A DNA stretch of 64,000 nt. Origin: Nomia melanderi. Its lineage: Eukaryota > Arthropoda > Insecta > Hymenoptera > Halictidae. Made by a program: the position numbers and the translations under genes. Below are positions 8,117 through 21,933 of the stretch, in pieces. Every line of letters starts with the position of its first letter. The first letter of the stretch is position 1. Where the stretch lies: contig NW_027475138.1 in NCBI RefSeq assembly GCF_051020985.1, positions 930,001 through 994,000 on the forward strand, written 5' to 3'. The notes below the pieces were generated by a model. It saw nothing but the letters and a program-made list of their open reading frames with translations, did no database searches and was not told the origin of the DNA.

Positions 8117-10747
8117 GTGCTATTACAGATAGCGCAATAAATCAAAGTGCATTGTCTGTAGGAGGCCCTGGCGCATGAATCTGTGCAGCGGGAACGACCT
8201 CGGACCACCAGGGGCCGAGAAAACCACAGTCTCATGGGGCCGGACACTCAGGGTCAGGGGAAAATCCAATATATATCTGGTGATATCTCGGGTGCTATTA
8301 CAGATAGAGCAATAAATCAAAGTGCATTGTCTCTAGGAGGCCCTGGCGCATGAATGTGTGCAGCGGGAACGACCTCGGACCACCAGGGGCCGAGAAAACC
8401 GCAGTCTCATGGGGCCGGACACTCAGGGTCAGGGAAAAATCCAATATATATCTGGTGATATCTCGGGCGCTATTAGAGATAGCGCAATAAGCCAAAGGGA
8501 ATTATCTGCAGGAGGCCCTGGCGCATGCATCTGTGCAGCGGGAACGACCTAGGACCACCAGGGGCCGAGAAAACCACCGTCTCATGGGGCCGGACACTCA
8601 GGGTAAGGGAAAAATCCAATATATATCTGGTGATATCTCGGGTGCTATTAGAGATAGCGCAATAAACGAAAGTGAATTATCTGCAGGAGGCCCTGGCGCA
8701 TGAATCTGTGCAGCGGGAACGACCGCGGACCACCAGGGGCCGAGAAAACCACCGTCTCATGGGGCCAGACACTCAGGGACAGGGAAAAATCCAATATATA
8801 TCTGGTGATATCTCGGGTGCTATTAGAGATAGCGCAATAAACCAAAGGGAGTTATCTGCAGGAGGCCCTGGCGCATGAATCTGTGCAACGGGAACGACCT
8901 CGGACCACCAGGGGCCGAGAAAACCACAGTCTCATGGAGCCGGACACTCAGGGTCAGGGGAAAATCCAATATATATCTGGTGATATCTCGGGTGCTATTA
9001 GAGATAGCGCAATAAATCAAAGTGCATTGTCTGTAGGAGGCCCTGGCGCATGAATCTGTGCAGCGGGAACGACCTCGGAACACCAGGGACCGAGAAAACC
9101 ACCGTCTCATGGGGCCGGACACTCAGGGTCACTGAAAAATCCAATATATATGTGGTGATATCTCGGGTGCTATTACTGATAGCGCAATAAATCAAAGTGC
9201 ATTGTCTGTAGGAGACCCTGGCGCATGAACCTGTGCAGCGTGAACGACCTCGGACCACCAGGGGCCGAGAAAACGACCGTCTCAAGGGGCCGGACGCTCA
9301 GGGTCAGTGAAAAATCCAATATATATCTGGTGATATCTCGGGTGCTATTAGAGATAGCGCAATAAACCAAAGTGAATTATCTGCAGGAGGCCCTGGCGCA
9401 TGAATCTGTGCAACGGGAACGTCCTCGGACCACCAGGGGCCGAGAAAACCACAGTCTCATGGGGCCGGACACTCAGGGTCAGTGGAAAATCCAATATAGA
9501 TCTGGTGATATCTCGGGTGCTATTACAGATAGCGCAATAAATCAAAGTGCATTACCTGTAGGAGGCCCTGGCGCATGAATCTGTGCAGCGGGAACGTCCT
9601 CGGACCTCCAGGGGCCGAGACAACGACCGTCTCATGGGGCCGGACACTCAGGGTCAGGGTAAAATCCAATATATATCTGGTGATATCTCGGGTGCTATTA
9701 CAGATAGAGCAATAAATCAAAGTGCATTGTCTGTAGGAGGCCCTGGCGCATGAATGTGTGCAGCGGGAACGACCTCGGACCACCAGGGGCCGAGAAAACC
9801 GCAGTCTCATGGGGCCGGACACTCAGGGTCAGGGAAAAATCCAATATATATCTGGTCATATCTCGGGCGCTATTAGAGATAGCGCAATAAGCCAAAGGGA
9901 ATTATCTGCAGGAGGCCCTGGCGCATGAATCTGTGCAGCGGGAAGGATCTCGGACCATCAGGGGCCGAGACATCCACCGTCTCATGGGGCCGGACACTCA
10001 GGGTCAGGGAAAAATCCAATATATATCTGGTGATATCTCGGGTGCTATTACAGATAGCGCAATAAATCAAAGTGCATTGTCTGTAGGAGGCCCTGGCGCA
10101 TGAATCTGTGCAGCGGGAACGACCTCGGACCACCAGGGGCCGAGAAAACCACAGTCTCATGGGGCCGGACACTCAGGGTCAGGGGAAAATCCAATATATA
10201 TCTGGTGATATCTCTGGTGCTATTACAGATAGAGCAATAAATCAAAGTGCATTGTCTGTAGGAGGCCCTGGCGCATGAATGTCTGCAGCGGGAACGACCT
10301 CGGACCACCAGGGGCCGAGAAAACCGCAGTCTCATGGGGCCGGACATTCAGGGTCAGGGAAAAATCCAATATATATGTGGTGATATCTCGGGTGCTATTA
10401 CAGATAGCGCAATAAATCAAAGTGCATTGTCTGTAGGAGACCCTGGCGCATGAACCTGTGCAGCGGGAACGACCTCGGACCACCAGGGGCCGAGAAAACG
10501 ACCGTCTCATGGGGCCGGACGCTCAGGGTCAGTGAAAAATCCAATATATATCTGGTGATATCTCGGGTGCTATTAGAGATAGCGCAATAAACCAAAGTGA
10601 ATTATCTGCAGGAGGCCCTGGCGCATGAATCTGTGCAACGGGAACGACCCCGGACCACCAGGGGCCGAGAAAACCACAGTCTCATGGGGCCGGTCACTCA
10701 GGGTCAGGGGAAAATCCAATATACATCTGGTGATATCTCGGGTGCTA

Positions 10748-10922
10748 TTACAGATAGCGCAATAAACCAAAGTGAATTATCTGCAGGAGGCCCTTGCGCA
10801 TGAATCTGTGCAACGGGAACGTCCTCGGACCACCAGGGGCCGAGAAAACCACAGTCTCATGGGGCCGGACACTCAGGGTCAGGGTAAAATCCAATATATA
10901 TCTGGTGATATCTCGGGTGCTA
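10748..10922 (+). repeat. Monomer present in segment A, absent in segment B
   Basis: Going from 10.57 to 10.92 kb, the offset to segment B falls from 11,724 to 11,549, so one full unit is missing at about 22,470. The extra unit carries GCCCTTGCGCATG, a mark shared with units at 11,489 and 810. A one-unit unequal exchange explains it; which copy is ancestral is unknown. Confidence 0.8.
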
Positions 10923-13900
10923 TAACAGATAGCGCAATAAATCAAAGTGCATTGTCTGTAGGAGGCCCTGGCGCATGAATCTGTGCAGCGGGAACGACCT
11001 CGGACCACCAGGGGCCGAGAAAACCACAGTCTCATGGGGCAGGACACTCAGGGTCAGGGGAAAATCCAATATATATCTGGTGATATCTCGGGTGCTATTA
11101 CAGATAGAGCAATAAATCAAAGTGCATTGTCTGTAGGAGGCCCTGGCGCATGAATGTGTGCAGCGGGAACGACCTCGGACCACCAGGGGCCGAGAAAACC
11201 GCAGTCTCATGGGGCCGGACACTCAGGGTCAGGGAAAAATCCAATATATATCTGGTGATATCTCGGGCGCTATTAGAGATAGCGCAATAAGCCAAAGGGA
11301 ATTATCTGCAGGAGGCCCTGGCGCATGCATCTGTGCAGCGGGAACGACCTAGGACCACCAGGGGCCGAGAAAACCACCGTCTCATGGGGCCGGACACTCA
11401 GGGTAAGGGAAAAATCCAATATATATCTGGTGATGTCTCGGGTGCTATTACAGATAGCGCAATAAACCAAAGTGAATTATCTGCAGGAGGCCCTTGCGCA
11501 TGAATCTGTGCAACGGGAACGTCCTCGGACCACCAGGGGCCGAGAAAACCACAGTCTCATGGGGCCGGACACTCAGGGTCAGGGGAAAATCCAATATAGA
11601 TCTGGTGATATCTCGGCTGCTATTACAGATAGCGCAATAAATCAAAGTGCATTACCTGTAGGAGGCCCTGGCGCATGAATCTGTGCAGCGGGAACGTCCT
11701 CGGACCTCCAGGGGCCGAGACAACGACCGTCTCATGGGGCCGGACACTCAGGGTCAGTGAAAAATCCAATATATATCTGGTGATATCTCGGGTGCTATTA
11801 GAGATAGCGCAATAAACCAAAGTGAATTATCTGCAGGAGGCCCTGGCGCATGAATCTGTGCAACGGGAACGACCTCGGACCACCAGGGGCCGAGAAAACC
11901 ACAGTCTCATGGGGCCGGATACTCAGGGTCAGGGGAAAATCCAATATAGATCTGGTGATATCTCGGGTGCTATTACAAATAGCGCAATAAATCATAGTGC
12001 ATTGTCTGTAGGAGGCCCTGGCGCATGAATCTGGCCAGCGGGAACGACCTCGGACCACCAGCGGCCGAGAAAACCACCATCTCATGGGGCAGGACACTCA
12101 GGGTCAGTGAAAAATCCAATATATATCTGGTGATATCTCGGGTGCTATTACAGATAGCGCAATTAATCAAAGTGCATTGTCTGTAGGAGACGCTGGCGCA
12201 TGAACCTGTTCAGCGGGAACGTTCTCGGACCACCAGGGGCCGAGAAAACGACCGTCTCATGGGGCCGGACGCTCAGGGTCAGTGAAAAATCCAATATATA
12301 TCTGGTGATATCTCGGGTGCTATTAGAGATAGCGCAATAAACCAAAGTGAATTATCTGCAGAAGGCCCTGGCGCATGAATCTGTGCAACGGGAACGACCT
12401 CGGACCACCAGGGGCCGAGAAAACCACAGTCTCATGGGGCCGGATACTCAGGGTCAGGGGAAAATCCAATATAGATCTGGTGATATCTCGGGTGCTATTA
12501 CAGATAGCGCAATAAATCATAGTGCATTGTCTGTAGGAGACCCTGGCGCATGAATCTGGCCAGCGGGAACGACCTCGGACCACCAGCGGCCGAGAAAACC
12601 ACCGTCTCATGGGGCCGGACACTCAGGGTCGGGGAAAAATCCAATATATATCTGGTGATATCTCGGGTGCTATTAGAGATAGCGCAATAAACCAAAGTGA
12701 ATTGTCTGCAGGAGGCCCTGGCGCATGAATCTGTGCAGCGGGAACGATATCGGACCATCAGGGGCCGAGACATCCACCGTCTCACGGGGCCGGACACTCA
12801 GGGTCAGGGAAAAATCCAATATATATGTGGTGATATCTCGGGTGCTATTACAGATAGCGCAATAAATCAAAGTGCATTGTCTGTAGGAGGCCCTGGCGCA
12901 TGAATCGGTGCAGCGGGAACGACCTCGGACCACCAGGGCCCGAGAAAACGACCGTCTCATGGGGCCGGACGCTCAGGGTCAGTGAAAAATCCAATATATA
13001 TCTGGTGATATCTCGGGTGCTATTACAGATAGCGCAATAAATCAAAGTGCATTGTCTGTAGGAGGCCCTGGCGCATGAATCTGTGCAGCGGGAACGACCT
13101 CGGACCACCAGGGGCCGAGAAAACCACAGTCCCATGGAGCCGGACACTCAGGGTCAGGGGAAAATCCAGTATATATCTCTTGATATCTCGGGTGCTATTA
13201 GAGATAGCTCAATAAACCAAAGTGAATTATCTGCAGGAGGCCCTGGCGCATGAATCTGTGCAGCGGGAACGTCCTCGGACCCCCAGGGGCCGAGACAACC
13301 ACCGTCTCATGGGGCCGGACACTCAGGGTCAGTGAAAAATCCAATATATATCTGGTGATATCTCGGGTGCTATTACAGATAGCGCAATAAATCAAAGTGC
13401 ATTGTCTGTAGGAGGCCCTGGCGGATGAATCTGTGCAGCGGGAACGACCTCGGACCACCAGGGGCCGAGAAAACCTCAGTCTCATGGGGCCGGACACTCA
13501 GGGTCAGGGGAAAATCCAGTATATATCTGGTGATATCTCGGGTGCTATTAGAGATAGCGCAATAAACCAAAGTGAATTATCTGCAGGAGGCCCTGGCGCA
13601 TGAATCTGTGCAGCGGGAACGACCTCGGACCACCAGGGGCCGAAAAAACCACAGTCTCATGGGGCCGGATACTCAGGGTCAGGGGAAAATCCAATATAGA
13701 TCTGGTGATATCTCGGGTGCTATTACAGATAGCGCAATAAATCAAAGTGCATTGTCTGTAGGAGGCCCTGGCGCATGAATCTGTGCAGCGGGAACGACCT
13801 AGGACCACCCGGGGCCGAGACAACCACCGTCTCATGGGGCCGGACACTCAGGGTCAGGGGAAAATCCAGTATATATCTGGTGATATCTCGGGTGCTATTA

Positions 13901-16610
13901 GAGATAGCGTAATAAACCAAAGTGCATTGTCTGTAGGAGGCCCTGGCGCATGAATCTGTGCAGCGGGAACGACCTCGGACCACGAGGGGCCGAGAAAACC
14001 ACAGTCTCATGGGGCCGGACACTCAGGGTCAGGGGAAAATCCAGTATATATCTGGTGATATCTCGTGTGCTATTACAGATAGCGCAATAAATCAAAGTGC
14101 ATTGTCTGTAGGAGGCCCTGGCGCATGAATCTGTGCCGCGGGAACGACCTCGGACCACCAGGGGCCGAGAAAACCACAGTCTCATGGGGCCGGACACTCA
14201 GGGTCGGGGAAAAATCCAATATATATCTGGTGATATCTCGGGTGCTATTAGAGATAGCGCAATAAACCAAAGTGAATTGTCTGCAGGAGGCCCTGGCGCA
14301 TGAATCTGTGCAGCGGGAACGATCTCGGACCATCAGGGGCCGAGACATCCACCGTCTCATGGGGCCGGACTCTCAGGGTCAGGGAAAAATCCAATATATA
14401 TCTGGTGATATCTCGGATGCTATTACAGATAGCGCAATAAATCAAAGTGCATTGTCTGTAGGAGGCCCTGGCGCATGAATCCGTGCAGCGGGAACGACCT
14501 CGGACCACCAGGGGCCGAGAAAACCACAGTCTCATGGGGCCGGACACTCGGGGTCAGGGGAAAATCCAATATATATCTGGTGATATCTCGGGTGCTATTA
14601 CAGATAGAGCAATAAATCAAAGTGCATTGTCTGTAGGAGGCCCTGGCGCATGAATGTGTGCAGCGGGAACGACCTCGGACCACCAGGGGCCGAGAAAACC
14701 GCAGTCTCATGGGGCCGGACACTCAGGGTCAGGGAAAAATCCAATATATATCTGGTGATATCTCGGGCGCTATTAGAGATAGCGCAATAAGCCAAAGGGA
14801 ATTATCTGCAGGAGGCCCTGGCGCATGCATCTGTGCAGCGGGAACGACCTAGGACCACCAGGGGCCGAGAAAACCACCGTCTCATGGGGCCGAACACTCA
14901 GGGTAAGGGAAAAATCCAATATATATCTGGTGATATCTCGGGTGCTATTAGAGATAGCGCAATAAACCAAAGTGAGTTATCTGCAGGAGGCCCTGGCGCA
15001 TGAATCTGTGCAACGGGAACGACCTCGGACCACCAGGGGCCGAGAAAACCACAGTCTCATGGGGCCGGACACTCAGGGTCAGGGGAAAATCCAATATATA
15101 TCTGGTGATATCTCGGGTGCTATTAGAGATAGCGCAATAAACCAAAGTGAATTGTCTGCAGGAGGCCCTGGCGCATGAATCTGTGCAGCGGGAACGATCT
15201 CGGACCATCAGGGGCCGAGACATCCACCGTCTCACGGGGCCGGACACTCAGGGTCAGGGAAAAATCCAATATATATGTGGTGATATCTCGGGTGCTATTA
15301 CAGATAGCGCAATAAATCAAAGTGCATTGTCTGTAGGAGGCCCTGGCGCATGAATCTGTGCAGCGGGAACGACCTCGGAACACCAGGGGCCGAGAAAACC
15401 ACCGTCTCATGGGGCCGGACGCTCAGGGTCAGTGAAAAATCCAATATATATCTGGTGATATCTCGGGTGCTATTAGAGATAGCGCAATAAACCAAAGTGA
15501 ATTATCTGCAGGAGGCCCTGGCGCATGAATCTGTGCAACGGGAACGACCTCGTACCACCAGGGGCCGAGAAAACCACAGTCTCATGGGGCCGGATACTCA
15601 GGGTCAGGGGAAAATCCAATATAGATCTGGTGATATCTCGGGTGCTATTACAAATAGCGCAATAAATCATAGTGCATTGTCTGTAGGAGGCCCTGGCGCA
15701 TGAATCTGGCCAGCGGGAACGACCTCGGACCACCAGGGGCCGAGAAAACCGCAGTCTCATGGGGCCGGACACTCAGGGTCAGGGAAAAATCCAATATATA
15801 TCTGGTGATATCTCGGGCGCTATTAGAGATAGCGCAATAAATCAAAGTGCATTGTCTGTAGGAGGCTCTGGCGCATGAATCTGTGCAGCGGGAACGACCT
15901 CGGAACACCAGGGGCCGAGAAAACCACCGTCTCATGGGGCAGGACACTCAGGGTCAGTGAAAAATCCAATATATATCTGGTGATATCTCGGGTGCTATTA
16001 CAGATAGCGCAATAAATCAAAGTGCATTGCCTGTAGGAGACGCTGGCGCATGAACCTGTTCAGCGGGAACGTTCTCGGACCACCAGGGGCCGAGAAAACG
16101 ACCGTCTCATGGGGCCGGACGCTCAGGGTCAGTGAAAAATCCAATATATATCTGGTGATATCTCGGGTGCTATTAGAGATAGCGCAATAAACCAAAGTGA
16201 ATTATCTGCAGGAGGCCCTGGCGCATGAATCTGTGCAACGGGAACGACCTCGGACCACCAGGGGCCGAGAAAACCACAGTCTCATGGGGCCGGATACTCA
16301 GGGTCAGGGGAAAATCCAATATAGATCTGGTGATATCTCGGGTGCTATTACAGATAGCGCAATAAATCATAGTGCATTGTCTGTAGGAGACCCTGGCGCA
16401 TGAATCTGGCCAGCGGGAACGACCTCGGACCACCAGCGGCCGAGAAAACCACCGTCTCATGGGGCCGGACACTCAGGGTCGGGGAAAAATCCAATATATA
16501 TCTGGTGATATCTCGGGTGCTATTAGAGATAGCGCAATAAACCAAAGTGAATTGTCTGCAGGAGGCCCTGGCGCATGAATCTGTGCAGCGGGAACGATCT
16601 CGGACCATCA

Positions 16611-16613
16611 GGG
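16611..16613 (+). other. Single-base deletion in a G run, phase -1
   Basis: CATCAGGGCCGAGAC has three G's where the segment B counterpart (about 28,160) and other epsilon units have four. The phase moves from 73 to 72. The deletion joins two reading frames into a 153-codon open frame on the minus strand, which is therefore an accident of the indel. Confidence 0.9.
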
Positions 16614-17565
16614 CCGAGACATCCACCGTCTCACGCGGCCGGACACTCAGGGTCAGGGAAAAATCCAATATATATGTGGTGATATCTCGGGTGCTATTAC
16701 AGATAGCGCAATAAATCAAAGTGCATTGTCTGTAGGAGGCCCTGGCGCATGAATCTGTGCAGCGGGAACGACCTCGGACCACCAGGGCCCGAGAAAACGA
16801 CCGTCTCATGGGGCCGGTCGCTCAGGGTCAGTGAAAAATCCAATATATATCTGGTGATATCTCGGGTGCTATTACAGATAGCGCAATAAATCAAAGTGCA
16901 TTGTCTGTAGGAGGTCCTGGCGCATGAATCTGTGCAGCGGGAACGACGTCGGACCACCAGGGGCCGAAAAAACCACAGTCTCATGGGGCCGGACCCTCAT
17001 GGTCAGGGTAAAATCCATTATATATCTGGTGATATCTCGTGTGCTATTACAGATAGCGCAATAAATCAAAGTGCATTGTCTGTAGGAGGCCCTGGCGCAT
17101 GAATCTGTGCAGCGGGAACGACCTCGGACCACCAGGGGCCGAGAAAACCACAGTCTCATGGGGCCGGACACTCAGGGTCAGGGGAAAATCCAATATATAT
17201 CTGGTGATATCTCGGGTGCTATTAGAGATAGCGCAATAAATCAAAGTGCATTGTCTGTAGGAGGCCCTGGCGCATGAATCTGTGCAGCGGGAACGACCTA
17301 GGACCACCCGGGGCCGAGACAACCACCGTCTCATGGGGCCGGACACTCAGGGTCAGGGGAAAATCCAGTATATATCTGGTGATATCTCGGGTGCTATTAG
17401 AGATAGCGCAATAAACCAAAGTGAATTGTCTGCAGGAGGCCCTGGCGCATGAATCTGTGCAGCGGGAACGATCTCGGACCATCAGGGGCCGAGACATCCA
17501 CCGTCTCATGGGGCCGGACACTCAGGGTCAGGGAAAAATCCAATATATATCTGGTGATATCTCGG

Positions 17566-18892
17566 GCGCTATTAGAGATAGCGCAATAAGCCAAAGGGAA
17601 TTGTCTGCAGGAGGCCCTGGCGCATGAAGATATGCAGCGGGAACGATCTCGGACCATCAGGGGCCGAGACATCCACCGTCTCACGGGGCCGGACACTCAG
17701 GGTCAGGGAAAAATCCAATATATATGTGGTGATATCTCGGGTGCTATTACAGATAGCGCAATAAATCAAAGTGCATTGTCTGTAGGAGGCCCTGGCGCAT
17801 GAATCTGTGCAGCGGGAACGACCTCGGACCACCAGGGGCCGAGAAAACCTCAGTCTCATGGGGCCGGACACTCAGGGTCAGGGGAAAATCCAGTATATAT
17901 CTGGTGATATCTCGGGTGCTATTAGAGATAGCGCAATAAACCAAAGTGAATTATCTGCAGGTGGCCCTGGCGCATGAATCTGTGCAGCGGGAACGACCTC
18001 GGACCACCAGGGGCCGAAAAAACCACAGTCTCATGGGGTCGGATACTCAGGGTCAGGGGAAAATCCAATATAGATCTGGTGATATCTCGGGTGCTATTAC
18101 AGATAGCGCAATAAATCAAAGTGCATTGTCTGTAGGAGGCCCTGGCGCATGAATCTGTGCAGCGGGAACGACCTAGGACCACCCGGGGCCGAGACAACCA
18201 CCGTCTCATGGGGCCGGACACTCAGGGTCAGGGGAAAATCCAGTATATATCTGGTGATATCTCGGGTGCTATTAGAGATAGCGTAATAAACCAAAGTGCA
18301 TTGTCTGTAGGAGGCCCTGGCGCATGAATCTGTGCAGCGGGAACGACCTCGGACCACGAGGGGCCGAGAAAACCACAGTCTCATGGGGCCGGACACTCAG
18401 GGTCAGGGGAAAATCCAGTATATATCTGGTGATATCTCGTGTGCTATTACAGATAGCGCAATAAATCAAAGTGCATTGTCTGTAGGAGGCCCTGGCGCAT
18501 GAATCTGTGCCGCGGGAACGACCTCGGACCACCAGGGGCCGAGAAAACCACAGTCTCATGGGGCCGGACACTCAGGGTCGGGGAAAAATCCAATATATAT
18601 CTGGTGATATCTCGGGTGCTATTAGAGATAGCGCAATAAACCAAAGTGAATTGTCTGCAGGAGGCCCTGGCGCATGAATCTGTGCAGCGGGAACGATCTC
18701 GGACCATCAGGGGCCGAGACATCCACCGTCTCATGGGGCCGGACTCTCAGGGTCAGGGAAAAATCCAATATATATCTGGTGATATCTCGGGTGCTATTAG
18801 AGATAGCGCAATAAACGAAAGTGAATTATCTGCAGGAGGCCCTGGCGCATGAATCTGTGCAGCGGGAACGACCGCGGACCACCAGGGGCCGA
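17566..18892 (+). repeat. Linker between segments A and B built from the 2.2-3.3 kb module
   Basis: The first part carries an unusual epsilon unit with GCATGAAGATATGCAGCGG (17,621); the only other GAAGATATGC in the window is at about 29,526, 11,900 bases (68 units) on. From 17,747 to 18,852 the units match 2,171-3,276 at offset 15,576. The end (18,853-18,892) passes through a delta unit into the 11-mer block. Confidence 0.8.
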
Positions 18893-21800
18893 GAAAACCA
18901 CCGTCTCATGGGGCCGGACACTCAGGGTCACTGAAAAATCCAATATATATGTGGTGATATCTCGGGTGCTATTACTGATAGCGCAATAAATCAAAGTGCA
19001 TTGTCTGTAGGAGACCCTGGCGCATGAACCTGTGCAACGTGAAGGACCTCGGACCACCAGGGGCCGAGAAAACGACCGTCTCAAGGGGCCGGACGCTCAG
19101 GGTCAGTGAAAAATCCAATATATATCTGGTGATATCTCGGGTGCTATTAGAGATAGCGCAATAAACCAAAGTGAATTATCTGCAGGAGGCCCTGGCGCAT
19201 GAATCTGTGCAACGGGAACGTCCTCGGACCACCAGGGGCCGAGAAAACCACAGTCTCATGGGGCCGGACACTCAGGGTCAGTGGAAAATCCAATATAGAT
19301 CTGGTGATATCTCGGGTGCTATTACAGATAGCGCAATAAATCAAAGTGCATTACCTGTAGGAGGCCCTGGCGCATGAATCTGTGCAGCGGGAACGTCCTC
19401 GGACCTCCAGGGGCCGAGACAACGACCGTCTCATGGGGCCGGACACTCAGGGTCAGGGTAAAATCCAATATATATCTGGTGATATCTCGGGTGCTATTAC
19501 AGATAGAGCAATAAATCAAAGTGCATTGTCTGTAGGAGGCCCTGGCGCATGAATGTGTGCAGCGGGAACGACCTCGGACCACCAGGGGCCGAGAAAACCG
19601 CAGTCTCATGGGGCCGGACACTCAGGGTCAGGGAAAAATCCAATATATATCTGGTCATATCTCGGGCGCTATTAGAGATAGCGCAATAAGCCAAAGGGAA
19701 TTATCTGCAGGAGGCCCTGGCGCATGAATCTGTGCAGCGGGAAGGATCTCGGACCATCAGGGGCCGAGACATCCACCGTCTCATGGGGCCGGACACTCAG
19801 GGTCAGGGAAAAATCCAATATATATCTGGTGATATCTCGGGTGCTATTACAGATAGCGCAATAAATCAAAGTGCATTGTCTGTAGGAGGCCCTGGCGCAT
19901 GAATCTGTGCAGCGGGAACGACCTCGGACCACCAGGGGCCGAGAAAACCACAGTCTCATGGGGCCGGACACTCAGGGTCAGGGGAAAATCCAATATATAT
20001 CTGGTGATATCTCGGGTGCTATTACAGATAGAGCAATAAATCAAAGTGCATTGTCTCTAGGAGGCCCTGGCGCATGAATGTGTGCAGCGGGAACGACCTC
20101 GGACCACCAGGGGCCGAGAAAACCGCAGTCTCATGGGGCCGGACACTCAGGGTCAGGGAAAAATCCAATATATATCTGGTGATATCTCGGGCGCTATTAG
20201 AGATAGCGCAATAAGCCAAAGGGAATTATCTGCAGGAGGCCCTGGCGCATGCATCTGTGCAGCGGGAACGACCTAGGACCACCAGGGGCCGAGAAAACCA
20301 CCGTCTCATGGGGCCGGACACTCAGGGTAAGGGAAAAATCCAATATATATCTGGTGATATCTCGGGTGCTATTAGAGATAGCGCAATAAACGAAAGTGAA
20401 TTATCTGCAGGAGGCCCTGGCGCATGAATCTGTGCAGCGGGAACGACCGCGGACCACCAGGGGCCGAGAAAACCACCGTCTCATGGGGCCAGACACTCAG
20501 GGACAGGGAAAAATCCAATATATATCTGGTGATATCTCGGGTGCTATTAGAGATAGCGCAATAAACCAAAGGGAGTTATCTGCAGGAGGCCCTGGCGCAT
20601 GAATCTGTGCAACGGGAACGACCTCGGACCACCAGGGGCCGAGAAAACCACAGTCTCATGGGGCCGGACACTCAGGGTCAGGGGAAAATCCAATATATAT
20701 CTGGTGATATCTCGGGTGCTATTAGAGATAGCGCAATAAATCAAAGTGCATTGTCTGTAGGAGGCCCTGGCGCATGAATCTGTGCAGCGGGAACGACCTC
20801 GGAACACCAGGGACCGAGAAAACCACCGTCTCATGGGGCCGGACACTCAGGGTCACTGAAAAATCCAATATATATGTGGTGATATCTCGGGTGCTATTAC
20901 TGATAGCGCAATAAATCAAAGTGCATTGTCTGTAGGAGACCCTGGCGCATGAACCTGTGCAACGTGAAGGACCTCGGACCACCAGGGGCCGAGAAAACGA
21001 CCGTCTCAAGGGGCCGGACGCTCAGGGTCAGTGAAAAATCCAATATATATCTGGTGATATCTCGGGTGCTATTAGAGATAGCGCAATAAACCAAAGTGAA
21101 TTATCTGCAGGAGGCCCTGGCGCATGAATCTGTGCAACGGGAACGTCCTCGGACCACCAGGGGCCGAGAAAACCACAGTCTCATGGGGCCGGACACTCAG
21201 GGTCAGTGGAAAATCCAATATAGATCTGGTGATATCTCGGGTGCTATTACAGATAGCGCAATAAATCAAAGTGCATTACCTGTAGGAGGCCCTGGCGCAT
21301 GAATCTGTGCAGCGGGAACGTCCTCGGCCCTCCAGGGGCCGAGACAACGACCGTCTCATGGGGCCGGACACTCAGGGTCAGGGTAAAATCCAATATATAT
21401 CTGGTGATATCTCGGGTGCTATTACAGATAGAGCAATAAATCAAAGTGCATTGTCTGTAGGAGGCCCTGGCGCATGAATGTGTGCAGCGGGAACGACCTC
21501 GGACCACCAGGGGCCGAGAAAACCGCAGTCTCATGGGGCCGGACACTCAGGGTCAGGGAAAAATCCAATATATATCTGGTCATATCTCGGGCGCTATTAG
21601 AGATAGCGCAATAAGCCAAAGGGAATTATCTGCAGGAGGCCCTGGCGCATGAATCTGTGCAGCGGGAAGGATCTCGGACCATCAGGGGCCGAGACATCCA
21701 CCGTCTCATGGGGCCGGACACTCAGGGTCAGGGAAAAATCCAATATATATCTGGTGATATCTCGGGTGCTATTACAGATAGCGCAATAAATCAAAGTGCA

Positions 21801-21933
21801 TTGTCTGTAGGAGGCCCTGGCGCATGAATCTGTGCAGCGGGAACGACCTCGGACCACCAGGGGCCGAGAAAACCACAGTCTCATGGGGCCGGACACTCAG
21901 GGTCAGGGGAAAATCCAATATATATCTGGTGAT
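18893..21933 (+). repeat. 11-monomer tandem (period 1,925 bp), about 1.6 copies
   Basis: Bases 18,893-20,008 match 20,818-21,933 at offset 1,925 (11 units), including GTCACTGAAAAATCC, CTGTGCAACGTGAAGG (19,030 and 20,955) and GGTCATATCTC (19,653 and 21,578). The same stretch in segment A (9,094-10,209) has GTGCAGCGTGAACG instead, so the two neighbours here are closer to each other than to A. That is consistent with a local duplication after the A/B event. The upstream flank of the second copy extends further into segment B. Confidence 0.87.

Larger units (their letters stand above)
8097..17565 (+). repeat. Segment A: 9.47-kb block duplicated as segment B
   Basis: This segment is collinear with 19,821-29,115. 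The offset runs 11,724 (to about 10.75 kb), 11,549 (10.92-12.15 kb), 11,724 (12.16-13.88 kb), 11,374 (14.53-14.85 kb), 11,549 (14.95-16.61 kb) and 11,550 (to the end). Each step is a whole number of 175-bp units except the last, which is one deleted base in A. Shared rare marks include GGGGCCAGAC (8761 and 20,485), GTCATATCTCGGG (9855 and 21,579), GTCTGCAGCGGG (10,281 and 22,005) and ACTCGGGGTC (14,545 and 25,920). About three units (13.88-14.53 kb) have different units in B. The match ends where A has GGGCGC (17,566) and B has GGATGC. Confidence 0.9.

Noticed and set aside
16348..16809. 153-codon open frame on the minus strand, the longest in the window
   Set aside because: It exists only because the one-base deletion at 16,611-16,613 joins two of the usual satellite frames; the intact counterpart in segment B has no such frame.
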